From: Bimuria novae-zelandiae CBS 107.79
Taxonomy: Eukaryota > Ascomycota > Dothideomycetes > Pleosporales > Didymosphaeriaceae
Direction of reading: 5' to 3'
DNA length: 64,000 bases
NCBI GenBank assembly: GCA_010015655.1
Contig: ML976676.1
Coordinates: 250,712-314,711, forward strand
Part shown: piece by piece, positions 1 through 10,979 of the stretch
Position numbering within the stretch: the first letter of the stretch is position 1
How the letters are laid out: every line of letters starts with the position of its first letter
Notes under the pieces: model-generated
The model's database searches: none
The model's input: only the letters and a program-made list of their open reading frames with translations
Told to the model about the DNA's origin: nothing
Made by a program: the position numbers and the translations under genes

Positions 1-2100
1 CCTGCCTATGAACTACTCGTTCCTTCCTACGGACAGCGTGACAGCGCGGGCTGATGCAGATTGGGGTGACGTACGCTTGTAAGATGACAGACAGATCTAG
101 GTAAGTCTACGCAATCCAGGTCTAGGTCTAGTATGGTGGGAATAGTGGAGTTGGGACGGCGCCTGCTGGACGGGACGGAGATAAGCGTGATGGGCTGCGG
201 AGAGCGGCGTCTCCCAGCGGTGAAATTTGACCGTGGGGTTGATTTGCGGATAAGGGACTGTGGGGTGTATCAGTACCTTTGCATACAAGTGTTTAGAAGA
301 AGACTTTGTATGGTATTCGATTTCACGGGCTTTTGTGTCGAGTAGGTGGCTGTGCATCCATCGTTGAATCCATCGTATAGCGTGTAGTATAATGGCTGGA
401 AGCGTGGTTGATGTGGCTATTCGATGGCAGATGCAATTCAAGCACGTCGGAGTAACAACCTCGCGAGTGTTTCTCTAATTATACAGTAGCAGACCAGGCT
501 CGTTCCCGTGTTATATCTTCGTCGCGTATACGCCATGAGTAACTTCTCGAATAGGACATGCCGCGCCCGCAAGAAGGCCCGCGCCCGCAGAAAAGATATG
601 CTATGGGTACAGTATCAAGAGAGGTGATGCAACGTCAACGATACATGATCTTTCTAATACTTAGGGAGTAGGAAGTGCCGAGAACCCTCATGCCTGTACA
701 CTCTTTGGAGCCAATATCTGTGAATATAGGACCATCTGGGAGTATTTAGTGGACCGCTTCCTTCATCCCAAGTAGCTGAACGCCACGTGCCACACTCTCC
801 TCTCCATTCAGGCGTCTTTAATAAACTGGACTAGTAAGGCTTTCTGGGACAGCCCTTTAGTATTGCTGCCAATTTTGACGTAATTATAAGTATCAGGTAA
901 ATAGTATATTGCAAAGGAGATGCTTCGGTGCGTGATCACCTCGTCGATTGCAACCAAGTAAGAAGACATTCGGGTGCAATTTCGCGCTTTAATAGCGGGC
1001 GAGATATTCGGTACTGGCGATTTTATGGATGACATGGTGTGCTCACCTGCGAAAAAAGACGTGAACTACGGCAGAGTGCTAAGATATGGTATAACCGTGC
1101 ATGAACATCGCTTCTATGCACTACTATAAAAATATTATTGAAGCATCAATTTAAGTTGAACGAAGGCCTATACGGGCGTGCGAGGGACGGCTGAGACGGC
1201 GCCTGGTTTGGGAGCGAGCTGCGTCAAAGACTGGACTGGGTTGCGCCTATGGTTGAGATAAAGATAGCCGGGGTGGGGGCTAACTTTGGTAGAGATTTCG
1301 AGGGAGGAACACGTCGCTGAGGTGGGTTAGCGAGTAATAGGCTTTTAATACCAGTTCTTGCGCAGGATTTGGGCGGGTTGTAGCATCTACAGTCAGATTT
1401 CTCGTATTTATCAAAGGCGAAACTAGCGTGGAAGGATAGAGGCCCGTTTACGGTGGTGACTATGTCAATGGTCCCTTTCTGAATACGGCATGCACAATTG
1501 ATACAGGAGAGGGACTTGAGCGTAGCGATGGATTTATCTACTGCACTTAATTCCATAATCTGTAAACACTGGACACCTTTATTTCTCCTTGTCGTCCGGC
1601 TTTACCTTTTCGCGGCGACTTTCCAAATATTCAAAGAACCCCTTGATTTAATTCACAGAGAAGAATTGCCACTTCCCGGGAGAAGGCTGGTCTAGCTGCC
1701 CGAGCATCTGATACTAGACAACGCGCAAAATATCCTGTGTTTGAAATACCTAAAACATGATCAATGCAGGCCGGTCTGCGTGTGTACTCAGAGGCCCCTA
1801 AAAGCCTAAGCACCACCTACCACTCTCTTCTCTAACCATCTTACTCATCTGCCCCAAGCTTCCCAATGCCCCAAATCCCCCCAGACAAACACCTCCCAAC
1901 CCCACAACATCCAACTCCACATTCCAAAACCATCACAGCCTAAACTTCTTTAGGCCTAAGCTCCACCTTATAATCTCCACTAACCCGTCTCATCTCAATC
2001 TCCATTATCTTCCAATATTCCCAACTTTCATGCAGCACCCTTTTCTTTGCACAATATATATTGGGATTGTCACGGGAAGTCTATCAAGCACGTGACCCCA
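1..2100. other. Intergenic, no supported gene
   Basis: No open frame here has recognisable domains, an intron-exon pattern or consistent codon use. A 75-codon minus-strand frame near 808-1035 is the only one that reads at all like protein, and I cannot support it. From about 1,815 to 2,040 the plus strand is nearly free of G (long C/T/A-only runs), a strand-asymmetric block just upstream of the tRNA gene. Its role is unknown. Confidence 0.5.
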
Positions 2101-2179
2101 GCCCGCTTGGCTCAGTGGTAGAGCGTATCACTAGTATTCCGCTATGATAAGGTCGTCAGTTCAATTCTGACAGTGGGCA
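2101..2179 (+). tRNA. tRNA-Thr (anticodon AGT) with a 7-nt intron
   Basis: The whole cloverleaf can be drawn. The acceptor GCCCGCT pairs with AGTGGGC (one G-U pair). The D arm is GCTC/GAGC, the anticodon stem TATCA/TGATA, and the T arm GTCAG/CTGAC around TTCAATT, followed by discriminator A at 2179. The anticodon loop as written has 14 nt. Removing TTCCGCT (2137-2143) after position 37 leaves the normal loop CTAGTAA with anticodon AGT at 2133-2135. The internal A box (TGGCTCAGTGG) and a B-box-like GTTCAATTC are present. Other 7-nt cuts are possible, but only this one sits at the canonical eukaryotic intron position next to base 37. Confidence 0.9.
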
Positions 2180-2231
2180 GTCCGTTCATCTGCTCATTGC
2201 TCCTTCTTTCTCGCCTCACGCAGCCAAGAAA

Positions 2232-2242
2232 TTTTTTTTTTT
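2232..2242 (+). terminator. Pol III oligo-T terminator
   Basis: A run of 11 T residues lies 52 nt beyond the tRNA 3' end. It is the first long T tract after the gene, as expected for RNA polymerase III termination. Confidence 0.6.
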
Positions 2243-3020
2243 ACTCATTTTTGGCTGGACAATCTTATTTTGGATTTTTCCTCGAAAAGAGGAAGAGTGA
2301 TCTTTTTGGACTGCGCGTTGTGTGCTATTATAATGAAGGGAGAAATTCTCGGTCGTTTAGGATTGTGTCGTGAATGTGCCATTACCACTTCCATGATTAT
2401 GTGACTACACGCCACTGCCGACTGGGAGGGGTGGAACGAGGATGACAACCCAACAGGACGGTCCTTAAGTGAACCCAATACAGACGAAAAAAGATGAGCG
2501 GGTCTGATGAGCCTACACCCAATCTGTGCATGTAGGGGTAGAAGGTAGCAGTAGACAAGCACGATGAAACAACCAGGCAAACACCAGTGGGTAAAAGGTA
2601 CTCATCATCAATGGTACTATGACAGTGATACAATAAAATTTCCCCCGGACCATGAAATCCTACACCCGAACGCCATTTCTCATAACGTCAACCGCCGATT
2701 TGGCTGGCGAGTTTCCATAACGCCAGGGGTCGCCGCCCCGTTCCCATGCCTCTTGGCCGTAATCAAGCCAAACAAGTATGATACCCGATGTATGTGGCAG
2801 CAAAAGATCAGAGGAGGCTGGTTGAGAAGGGAGGTAGGTGTAGTCGTGTTGCAACAAAGCCGTGCTTTAGGGTCGATGCCTGCGCAGGGCATGCATGCAT
2901 CATGAGCGATCCGGTCCATTGAACGATCTGACCATTCATTGCAGAACGCCGTACAAATGCTCAGTGCGCAAGGTCAGGAGAAGAATGTGCAGAAGAAGTG
3001 GTATCGCAGTCGGTCGGGCA
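2243..3020. other. Intergenic, no supported gene
   Basis: Overlapping open frames on both strands near 2,560-2,920 show no domain or splice pattern. The last few hundred bases are probably the 3' flank and UTR of the minus-strand bHLH gene. Confidence 0.5.
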
Positions 3021-4322
3021 TCACTTGGGTTGTTGGATCTTCAGGTCCATCACGTACTGCATCAACGAGCAGTCCTCGCACTTGACAAGTGCCTGCAAGG
3101 CTTTGATGCGTGTCTTGAGCAGCTGGTTTTCGTCCTGGAGCGTCTTCTTGTCTTTCTCCATCGACTTGATGTAGGCGGTTGCAGAGGCGAGGATGACGGC
3201 TTTGCTAGGCTTAGATGGGGTGGGAAGGTCTTCGATGTCTGCTCCGTCACAGCCACGCTGGTTCTGCTGGAGTGAAGGCACGACACGGCGAAGGGACTCT
3301 AGTTGCGTGTTGAGAGACTCGCGGTACTTGCGCTCAACTTGGTTGTGCGGTAGTCGGCGGCGTGGCTTGGATTTGTCCTCTGCGAAGGCTTGAGGGGAGT
3401 CTTCGGATTCGCTCTTCACCTTGGAGGCCGGTTCGGTGCTGGTGCTGTTCTTGGAGGCGAACTGGCGCCCTGTTGGCTCGTCGGCTGAGACCTCGCTCTC
3501 AGACCTCTTCTTTGAATGAGATTTGATTTCGACAACGCCGTCTTCAGGAATGACTTCTTGAGTATCGTTGAGAAGATTGCTGATGGTAGAGGTAGGAAGA
3601 GTGTCACTATCAGCGAACAGAAACGGGGCGCAACCGCCTCCGCAATTTGATGGATTCGGTGGTAGACCGTCTTGGTCATGATTCGGGCACAACGGCGATG
3701 TCCAGCATGCGGAAAGGATGTCAGCTTTGCCCTTGTGTGGGCGTTTGGCTGTCGAGGATTTGTTGTTTTCGGTTGTCGTCTTGGTGGAGTTGGTAGAGCT
3801 GTTCGGCCCATTGGGGAATGTTAGGTCTTCAACGAAGCCTGACTCCAGGTTGTTGGGGAATAATGACTCATACTGGGGATTTGGAAAGGTATTGGCCCTT
3901 GTTACTTGGGGCTTCTGCACGAGCGGCATCTGCGCAAGAGGGTCAAACGATGCTGGATTCTCTGACGTTGAAGGACTATTTCCTGTCAAGGCTGAGCCAA
4001 CCGAAGGCTCTGGTGAAGATTCCGATGTCGAGTCACCACCAGTAGTCGAGTCGCCAAATGGCTGCAGCACCTCTAGGTCGCTGAGGAAGTAGTCGTTCGA
4101 CGTAAAGAGGGAGTCGTTGAAGTAAGGATCAGCTGATGTGCCGTTGAGAAGGGAGTCGAAGCCGGCAATGCCTTCAGGTTCTGCACTGCCTGAAGTTCGC
4201 GTAGAGCTTGGGTTTGGCATCTCAGATGTAAAGTCTTGTGGAAGTGTTGTGATGTCCGGCCATTGATCGTCCGGTATATTGAGGGCCTCATCAATGAGAA
4301 AGGCATCCCAGTTGAGTGCCAT
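3021..4322 (-). CDS. bHLH transcription factor, SREBP-like basic region
   Basis: One-exon gene of 433 residues. I start at the ATG at 4322, which opens with MALNWDAFLIDEAL, rather than 14 codons upstream, because the family-like acidic N-terminus begins there. Residues about 1-300 are low-complexity, Ser/Thr/Pro-rich and acidic, like an activation region. A basic helix-loop-helix starts near residue 322 with HNQVERKYRESLN. The Tyr in the basic helix (ERKYR) is the residue that distinguishes SREBP-type factors from most bHLH proteins, which have Arg there. The loop is long and holds a Pro/Ser-rich insert. Helix 2 (SKAVILASATAYIKSME) runs into a leucine-zipper-like coil ending near the C-terminus. 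No transmembrane pair follows, so this is not a full membrane-tethered SREBP. Expected role: nuclear DNA-binding dimer on E-box or sterol-element-like sites. Targets cannot be read from sequence. Confidence 0.88.
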   Translation of the reverse strand: MALNWDAFLIDEALNIPDDQWPDITTLPQDFTSEMPNPSSTRTSGSAEPEGIAGFDSLLNGTSADPYFNDSLFTSNDYFLSDLEVLQPFGDSTTGGDSTSESSPEPSVGSALTGNSPSTSENPASFDPLAQMPLVQKPQVTRANTFPNPQYESLFPNNLESGFVEDLTFPNGPNSSTNSTKTTTENNKSSTAKRPHKGKADILSACWTSPLCPNHDQDGLPPNPSNCGGGCAPFLFADSDTLPTSTISNLLNDTQEVIPEDGVVEIKSHSKKRSESEVSADEPTGRQFASKNSTSTEPASKVKSESEDSPQAFAEDKSKPRRRLPHNQVERKYRESLNTQLESLRRVVPSLQQNQRGCDGADIEDLPTPSKPSKAVILASATAYIKSMEKDKKTLQDENQLLKTRIKALQALVKCEDCSLMQYVMDLKIQQPK

Positions 4323-5449
4323 GGTGACTGTCAGAGATTTGCCGGAGCCTCTCACAGATCTCACGCGAGGGTCAGGAGATACTCAGCACACGATGGGGCG
4401 AGGCGCCAAGCAGGGTCGTAAGACTAGACTCTTGAAAGGATGGCGTGAATGGAGTGCGGCAACGGTAGATAAGCTCGCCTGCGTCCTCGCACACGATTAA
4501 AAGGTTTACGTGCGGTTGAGAGTTCGAGCTTTGATGGGCAAGTGTGAAGGGTGAGGAAGCGAGCCCAGAGCAATGTGCAAGAACCTGGGAAGTGTTTGTA
4601 CCAAGGACAATTAACGGGGCTCGCCTGGGTTTTGGTGGTGCATCCCTTGGTGGATTTGCAGAGCACAGCGTTTGGCGGCAGACGTTGGATCGCGAGGACC
4701 GCTGGGCGAGCTCTCTAATCTGTTGGTGGTGAACTTGGAGATTGTTCCAGGCTCGTCGCAGTGCAAAGTAGGCTGTGAGAGCGCAGCTATGCAGAAAGGC
4801 TCCTGGGCGTCCGTGGAGTCCCCGTCAACCGGTGAGCGCTGAAGCACAAACTGCCCACAGAAGGGAATCAGGCCACTTTGGTGGTGTGACATTTGGAGAC
4901 CCAGACCGCGAGACCGGTTCCGGTTTAGCCCGCAGCCCGGCCTGCCTTCCGGGCGATCCTCACAGCCAACATCGAACAGTCAGCATGACAACCACGACAA
5001 CGAAGCTGGCGTTTGACTCTATCTATCATAACCAACCTCGTCTCATGCGCAGCAGAGGTTTGTCATGGAGGCGTGGGCGGGAAGGCACCGCAACGGCCGC
5101 TTCCTAGCGCCCGGCTAGCTCGGCTGTCAGACCGACACGTGCTTCCATCTAGCCCGGGCTCCTTGAACTCGAAATGGCGCACTGATTCCGACGTACAGGA
5201 ACCCCGTCGGATGCTGCAATTCGCACGAGCCGCTTTGCAGCTAACGGATCACTTCCGTCCTGCATAGTAAGTGGGTGTGTTGAAACCTTCAAAACACCAA
5301 ATATCTTCACGTCTTTGACACGCTCCGATGCAGTGCAACGCAGACCAGCTTCATCAATATCACATATGCAGATGATCAACAAGATGGGGTGATTTCTATA
5401 AATAATTGTAAATTTCCCCAATCCTATAATTCGGGATTTACACTGGATA
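4323..5449. other. 5' region of the bHLH gene, no other gene
   Basis: Promoter and leader space for the minus-strand bHLH gene, GC-balanced until about 5,390, where it turns AT-rich. Short open frames on both strands lack any supporting feature. Confidence 0.5.
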
Positions 5450-5685
5450 TACGAGGAGCTCGTTTTTGGTGAGACATACGCCAAGGTTTTTCGATCTGAC
5501 TGCCCAACATTAAAACCCTTTAAAATAATCATTAAAAAAAAATATATATATAAGAAAATAGCCCTGAATATCCTCTTTCAGCTCTTAAATTTTTATAAAT
5601 TAATATTTAATATTGCGGTTGTAATGCAGTACTGTTAGATTGAAAGAACCTTGGCATATTCCTCACTAAAAACGAGCTCCTCGTA
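5450..5685. repeat. Inverted repeat (about 48-bp arms) with an AT-rich spacer
   Basis: The left arm (5450-5497) and the reverse complement of the right arm (5637-5685) read almost the same, starting TACGAGGAGCTCGTTTTT and continuing through GCCAAGGTT. The spacer of about 139 bp is very AT-rich, including A-runs and ATATATATA. The right arm is the last 16 codons of the minus-strand frame at 5635-6010. The left arm carries the same coding tail (YEELVF, then YAKV) on the plus strand, so it is an inverted duplicate of a gene end. Confidence 0.85.
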
Positions 5686-6010
5686 GGCGACCCTGCAGGC
5701 AACTTGGCACAGTTCATCCCACATGGGCCTTCGAGAAACCGAATTTTCTCCGGAACCGTTGCCGATCAATGCTAGGGTAGACGAAGCGGTTCCAGAAATT
5801 GTCGTCGCTGACCTGAGATTCTGCGCGAGCTCGCCAACGACGGGAAGTCCTTCCACCCGAGGGCCCACCCCCACCTCCACGCTCTTGCGGCTCTACTTGC
5901 CCTCTTCGAACAGCATCGAGATTTAAAACGCGGTGGAGGGTACGGGACGCGGCCACCTCAATCGCTGCAGTCGGTGCCTCAAAGGGTTCAGTCTCCCTGT
6001 GTTGTCCCAT
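5635..6010 (-). pseudogene. Orphan small protein gene with a one-base frameshift
   Basis: The frame opens with ATG at 6010 (MGQHRETEPFEAPT) and reads through a Gly-rich stretch into DDNFWNRFVYPSIDRQRF, then stops at a TGA. One base off, a second frame carries on with DELCQVACRVAYEEL to a TAA at 5635. The join lies in a G-run (CCC on the plus strand at 5718-5720): with one G fewer the two frames would form one protein of about 124 residues. I do not recognise the family. It is either a true pseudogene or an assembly homopolymer error. The neighbouring inverted copy of its 3' end shows this locus has been rearranged. Confidence 0.45.
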
Positions 6011-6094
6011 GTTCGGTGGGGACCCTTTCGATATGCCAAAGTATAAGGATACCTAGGTAGGGATCATTCAGCTCAGGATCCCAAGCGATCTGTA

Positions 6095-6702
6095 TCACAC
6101 AACAAAAGCGATCAATGGACGTTCGAAACCACGGTCGCTTCGTGTTCGCGGCGTGCGTGCGACAGCCCCCGGTATGATCGGGCGATGGCAGAGCGGGCAG
6201 TATTCGTTGTATCTGCCGAACCAGTCATCCAGACAGCTTTGATGGAAAATGTGATTGCATCCGAGGCCACGGATCTGCGATGCGTCCTCCAACTCATCCA
6301 GACATATGACGCTGCAATACTCAGTAAACGTTTGCAATGGTTCAGGGCCGCCTCACCATAAGAGTTTGTCGTATTGGCCTTCTGGATGTTTCTCTCTGGC
6401 CTTTTTGGCCCAGTCCATGAACAACTCCGACTTCACTGCATTCTCGAGTTTCTCCAGCCGCGCTGACTGGCGTTGTTCGTCGGACTGAGTTTTTCCCTTC
6501 GTGCATGAAGGTATGACCCATGTGCTGAGAACGTTAGCCATGTCTGTACAAAAAGCAGTGATCCATGATCATACACTATCACAATAAGGACCAATATCGC
6601 AGCGAAAGCGAAAGGCACAGCTATTAGTATACCTCTCTGGCCCCCGCTGGGGTCCGTACCGCCTTCGTTGGAATCAGCAAGAGATTCTCGCCGAGCAATC
6701 AT
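6095..6702 (-). CDS. Membrane-anchored RING-H2 finger protein (likely E3 ubiquitin ligase)
   Basis: Three exons: 6575-6702, 6357-6524 and 6095-6311, giving 170 residues. Intron 1 (50 nt) has donor GTATGA, branch GCTAACG and acceptor CTCAG. Intron 2 (44 nt) has donor GTGAGG, an ACTGA branch and acceptor TGCAG. Phases agree, and splicing creates the first zinc-ligand pair (TG|C across intron 2), giving CVIC. A single hydrophobic helix (GILIAVPFAFAAILVLIVIV) spans residues about 23-43. A charged linker follows, then the C3H2C3 RING: CVIC, CNHIFHQSC and CPLC in order. This layout, one N-terminal helix plus a C-terminal RING-H2, is that of ATL-like ubiquitin ligases on internal membranes. Substrate unknown. 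Confidence 0.82.
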
Positions 6703-8038
6703 CAGGAATGAGTAGTGCACGAGGCAGACGCAGATAGGATGTTTGTGTAATTAATAGGTCGTCAAGCCGAGCTAGTCACTTGAAATTTGAAGATATGCAG
6801 GCGATGAACTGTGTTGTGCACCATTCTGTGTCAGGTGGTTCCACAAGGTTGGCGCCCTCCGTGCTACATATCAGCACCGACACAAGGGACGGGACACCGC
6901 CTAGAAAATACACTTTGTGGTTATGAGGAGATACTGAAGAGCCGAGATAACGCCAGCCAACGCTGGCGCATCACCCGACGTCCGCCACAATCGAAGATTC
7001 TTGGACGGCTTCGTTGCGTCTTGGTGTCTGGTGAGGAGGCGGGGTAGCAAAATCGTTAATTCGCGGGCCCCCTCATCGGGGCTGGGCATGTGGAACACAT
7101 GTACGACGAGATTCAGGTCCTTGGATCGTTACTCACAAATTGAGTTTCTGGGTGGACAATCAAAGATTTAGCAATGCGATGATGTGATGGACACCACATA
7201 TGTAGGATAGTGTCAGGATATCTACCACAGGTAGGGTAGAAGCCCGCCGTGCTATAGAAGGCTCGAGACACTTGTTGCCTTAGCAAAAGGCACTGTCAGC
7301 CCATAACTTTCAAGAGAACTCTTCTGAACTGGCATGCCTTTTCCCACACGACAACGGCGACACGAGACTCGCCACACTGTATGATGCACAGTGATCACTG
7401 TGATGCTCTTGGATGTACAAAAGATAGTTGCCATGGACTCTGCCGTTTAGAAGGCTCTCCACCGCATCGATCTGGTAAGTTTTCATGATGGCCGAATATC
7501 GACGTCGTCGGTGACGATAAAAGAACAGCTGAAGCTGAACATTTGAGGTGCCGAAGTTGAGGTTGCCTAGGCGCACTCCAGCACCCGTGAACGTCGGCAA
7601 GTCCGCTAATTCGGGAGGATGGGACCCAAAAACGTTGTAGAAGCTGTCCCACCTGCGTGGATTCTTATATCAGGAATAACTCGCATCGTCGAGGGTTGCC
7701 GCAATGAAACTGGCCCCCATCGTAGCGGAGTGAACGCTTTTCGGCCTCTCAAGCCACATCACCCGCCACAGCGGGTAAGCACTAAGCTGGTAGGCAGCTA
7801 GAAATAGGATATTTCCTGGTGCCCCGCGACCGGCTTGCATCCTCTCTCCTCAGCAGCCTTATAAATACATTCGCCCTGCTAATCGCAGTTGTGTCGATTC
7901 TTTTCGCGTTCGTTGTGTATACTCTCTTTTGTTTGCGTCATTCGCTGCTTACTTCTACTCGTTCCCCATCACCAGCACCTTCCCGCACCCTGTCCGCCCG
8001 TTCGTTCACGCAAGGCTGCCATATCCAAGGTTCCCACG
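6703..8038. other. Intergenic, no supported gene
   Basis: Shared 5' space of the minus-strand RING gene and the plus-strand F-box-like gene. Several 60-160 codon frames overlap on both strands between 7,250 and 8,000 without domains or splice sites. The 150 bp before 8039 are pyrimidine-rich, as in many fungal leaders. Confidence 0.5.
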
Positions 8039-8833
8039 ATGTGTGTCGCCAAAGAGGTCGCGCCATTTCGTTTTCTCGATCTGCCGAAGGAAATAAGATT
8101 GATCATTTACGAGAAGCTCCCGCGTTCGATCAAGCACCATCAGACACGTCATCCAGACGAGCCGTCGCACCGCATGACAGTCATCCTGAAGTCGGCACCT
8201 GTCGCAATCCTATTGACATGCAAGCTTGTCTACAACGAAGCGCGACCCATCGTCCAGGAAATGACCAATGCTTTCATTCGAGACGGACCGCCCAGGATCA
8301 TTGACGGTGTTAGCGGCCGAGGCGAAGGCCGCATGCTCGATGCTGTAATCCGAGCGATCATGAAACAAGTGGACGCCCTTCACGATTACGAACTGGGACA
8401 GGGCCCATGCCTAACTCTCTCGCAACTCTTCGAGGGCCATCTCCGGAATGCCCTGCTCAGCAAGCGCAACAGTCGGTTTTTAGTGAAGTTCGTTCACCAA
8501 GCTGCTCACCATTTGAAATATTCGTCAATTCAGAACGGCCAAACGGGATTACGGTCTATTGAGCTTGTTAAGTATACTTCGACGGTCTCTGGAATAGGAC
8601 GACACTGGGCCCTCGGAGCAGATCTTCATGCTCTCAACACCCGCCTCAACCGCAAGGGAGTCGCTGTGGTCTGCGCCGGTGTGTTACCCGCCGGTGTAGC
8701 AGAATCACCAACTCGGACTGGTGACCTTCTCATACCTCAGCGTATCAATTTTCAAGCGTACGGTCTTGATTGTTACATCCCTTCGTCCCGTCAGATGGAA
8801 GCAGAGGATTGGGTGCAGGGCTGGCTTGAGTGA
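8039..8833 (+). CDS. F-box-like domain protein, fungal type
   Basis: 264 residues in one exon. I chose the ATG at 8039 (MCVAKEVAPF) because the F-box-like motif FRFLDLPKEIRLIIYEKL follows about ten residues later. The in-frame extension to 7889 is hydrophobic and pyrimidine-coded, more like leader. After the motif comes the typical fungal layout: a stretch with LLTCKLVYNEARPIV (the common 'prior' helix of these proteins), then a C-terminal half with no known domain. Such proteins are usually read as SCF substrate receptors, but many fungal members have no proven partner. A related, broken gene lies 1.1 kb downstream on the same strand. Confidence 0.75.
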   Translation: MCVAKEVAPFRFLDLPKEIRLIIYEKLPRSIKHHQTRHPDEPSHRMTVILKSAPVAILLTCKLVYNEARPIVQEMTNAFIRDGPPRIIDGVSGRGEGRMLDAVIRAIMKQVDALHDYELGQGPCLTLSQLFEGHLRNALLSKRNSRFLVKFVHQAAHHLKYSSIQNGQTGLRSIELVKYTSTVSGIGRHWALGADLHALNTRLNRKGVAVVCAGVLPAGVAESPTRTGDLLIPQRINFQAYGLDCYIPSSRQMEAEDWVQGWLE

Positions 8834-9975
8834 GCGACTTTTTCCACAATAATTGGATCGAGGCAAGACTCTTGAACCCTGAGCTCCCTCATGTACTTTT
8901 GAAACCTGCCATTCCGGTGGTGTGGTCGATTACCTAGGTGCTGCTCTTAAGGTTTTTGTCCAAAGGATTATGCACACCACGCCTGTCAGAGCATCTCAGT
9001 ATACCGCGCTGGATCTTGCTGAATACTGCCTAGTCTACTCAGCTTCACTCATACCAATTACTGGACATAGACGTCGAGGATTCGAGAGGCGACCTCATTC
9101 CTCGGCGTGGAGCTCGTGAGTCTTTGATTTGGACACCGCGAATGACCCTCGATGGGAACCCGCTTCCATAATCAAGTCACTGGAGCAAGCAGGGTACATA
9201 AATTACCCTGCTTAGAGCTCAAGGTGCATTCCCAGCGTCGCGCCCATCATCTCACAGCCGCGGTAGGAGACAAGAAGGGTGGTAGACATGCTTACATAAA
9301 ACGATATTATCGTGCGTGTTATGCACGTCTTCGATCGGCTTATTTTCACTTCTCCTTTTCGTATAGTCTTTAGCATTTGTTGCATATCATATAAAGTCAT
9401 TTGTCAATTCAAGTCTGTACATTTCCAAGTTCACTAGCTACACTGTCATTAATGTCAGCCATACTACCAACGACTCGCTCATGTTAGTTGTTTTTCGCTC
9501 TCAAGATAAGTGCGGATTGTCGCTGCGAATGAAGTAGAGAAATGAACGCGGGAAGAGCCGCAAGTCATAGCAGGCTACATTAACAAGCCAAGACATTGAA
9601 TCTGTATACCACCATTCGTGTCGGCCTACGCCACGCTGTCCGCCGAACACTATGTACACGTCGAAATTAATTATGTTCATCCAGCATTGCCTAAGCGCTT
9701 GGAATTCTCGTTCTGCATTCAGCTGCGAGTCACCCCAGCCTATACTTCACTTCCAACCCCTAGAAACATGGAGCTTTCTGCTCCTGCCCTTCCATCTCCG
9801 TCGCTCCTTCCTTAACCGTTTGCAGCTCCACTGTCACGTGATACGAAAGCTTGGCGGCTACAATATATTTGCACACACTGCTACTCTCGCTTTCCTTCTC
9901 CCCGTGCTACTGTCGCCTTCGCTTTGCTCCGTTTCTGTGTGCAGTGCTAACAATTTTGTGCACAGGAAGCCCATC
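8834..9975. other. Intergenic, no supported gene
   Basis: Spacer between the two F-box-like loci. The final 150 bp are pyrimidine-rich and contain a possible leader intron acceptor (GTGCACAG just before 9,966) with CTAAC upstream, but no donor can be fixed. Confidence 0.45.
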
Positions 9976-10979
9976 ATGTTGATGTCGAAGCGCAGCAGCC
10001 GCCGGGGACGACAGCAACAACCGATACCGTCACCGCGGCTGCCGGTTCCAAGCTCATATCCACCTTCGCTTGAACATTCGGCCGGCCACATCCAATGGTA
10101 TCCCACCTTTTCCTCCTCCATGATCTGGCTACTAACCGCATTCCCCAGGCTCTTCGACCTCATCGACACCAACCGCGATGAGAAGACCGCTCTCGGACCC
10201 CTCTACCGCAATTGCTCACGAAACACCTACATCTCGCTCAACCACCGCTCAGCCGCGCTGGAGACCGAGCGAGCCAATCTGGAGCGCAAACTCGATTTCC
10301 TCCTCAAAACCCATGCCCTCACCGCCTGCCGCGCCTTCGCCGACGCCTTCTTCACCAATATCCCCCGCGAAATCCACGACATGGTCTACGCGCACGCAAT
10401 CGAAACCGACAACTCCATCCCGCTGCACCGCCCGTGGGCCTGGGGCTGCGCCGACCCCCGCACAAAGGCGCAGAACAACGGCGAACCCGAAGACTGCCAC
10501 TGCTTCTACTGGGACTCCATCAATCCTTGGCTCAACCCCTTCTATGTCGGCGACGCCGTAGCCGCCGAGGTCGCCACGCACTACTACGCTAACATGTACT
10601 TCGTGCTCAATTGCAAGAGCTTGAGAAAAACGACTTCCCGGCTTTCCTGCTCAAAGACCATCTCCACGGCAGCGTGAAGCCGCTGGAGCACGTGCGCTAT
10701 CTGTACGTCGATGTCATGGATGTCAATAACTTGGAGGAAGCTGACAGGCTGAGCGGCGGCGGCAGGAAGGCGTGGCCATTCGGTTTGGATCTGCTGTGCC
10801 AACATACACGGCTCGAGGCGCTGACAGTGAGGTTTTCGTTCCATGGATGGATTGGGGTTAGTGTCAATGTGGTGCATCCGGTTGCGAAGATGCTGCATGG
10901 CGTGAGGGAGAAGTTGGAGGAGAGGGGCGTTACGGTTGAAATTTGGGGATATGGAGCATACGAGGATTGGATGGAGTGA
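9976..10979 (+). pseudogene. F-box-like protein gene with a one-base frameshift
   Basis: Start ATG at 9976 (MLMSKRSSRRGRQQQ). A 51-nt intron at 10098-10148 has donor GTATCC, branch CTAAC and acceptor CCCCAG. Removing it joins HIQW to LFDLIDTNRDEK in frame. An F-box-like motif FFTNIPREIHDMVYAHAI follows, then WDSINPWLNPFYVG and VATHYYANMYFVLNCKSL. At about 10623 the frame breaks. One base over, it goes on as EKNDFPAFLLKDHLHGSV to a stop at 10979. A single missing G in TTGAG explains the shift. The second half is well preserved, so the break is recent or is a sequencing error. It resembles the gene upstream in its F-box-like motif and same-strand position, so the two may be old tandem relatives. 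Confidence 0.65.

Noticed and set aside
3062..4421. Several frames of 60-130 codons overlapping the bHLH gene on both strands
   Set aside because: Shadows of the real 433-codon gene with no domains of their own.
7310..7652. Two overlapping minus-strand frames of 85-96 codons
   Set aside because: No start context, splice pattern or recognisable family. Composition alone can explain them.
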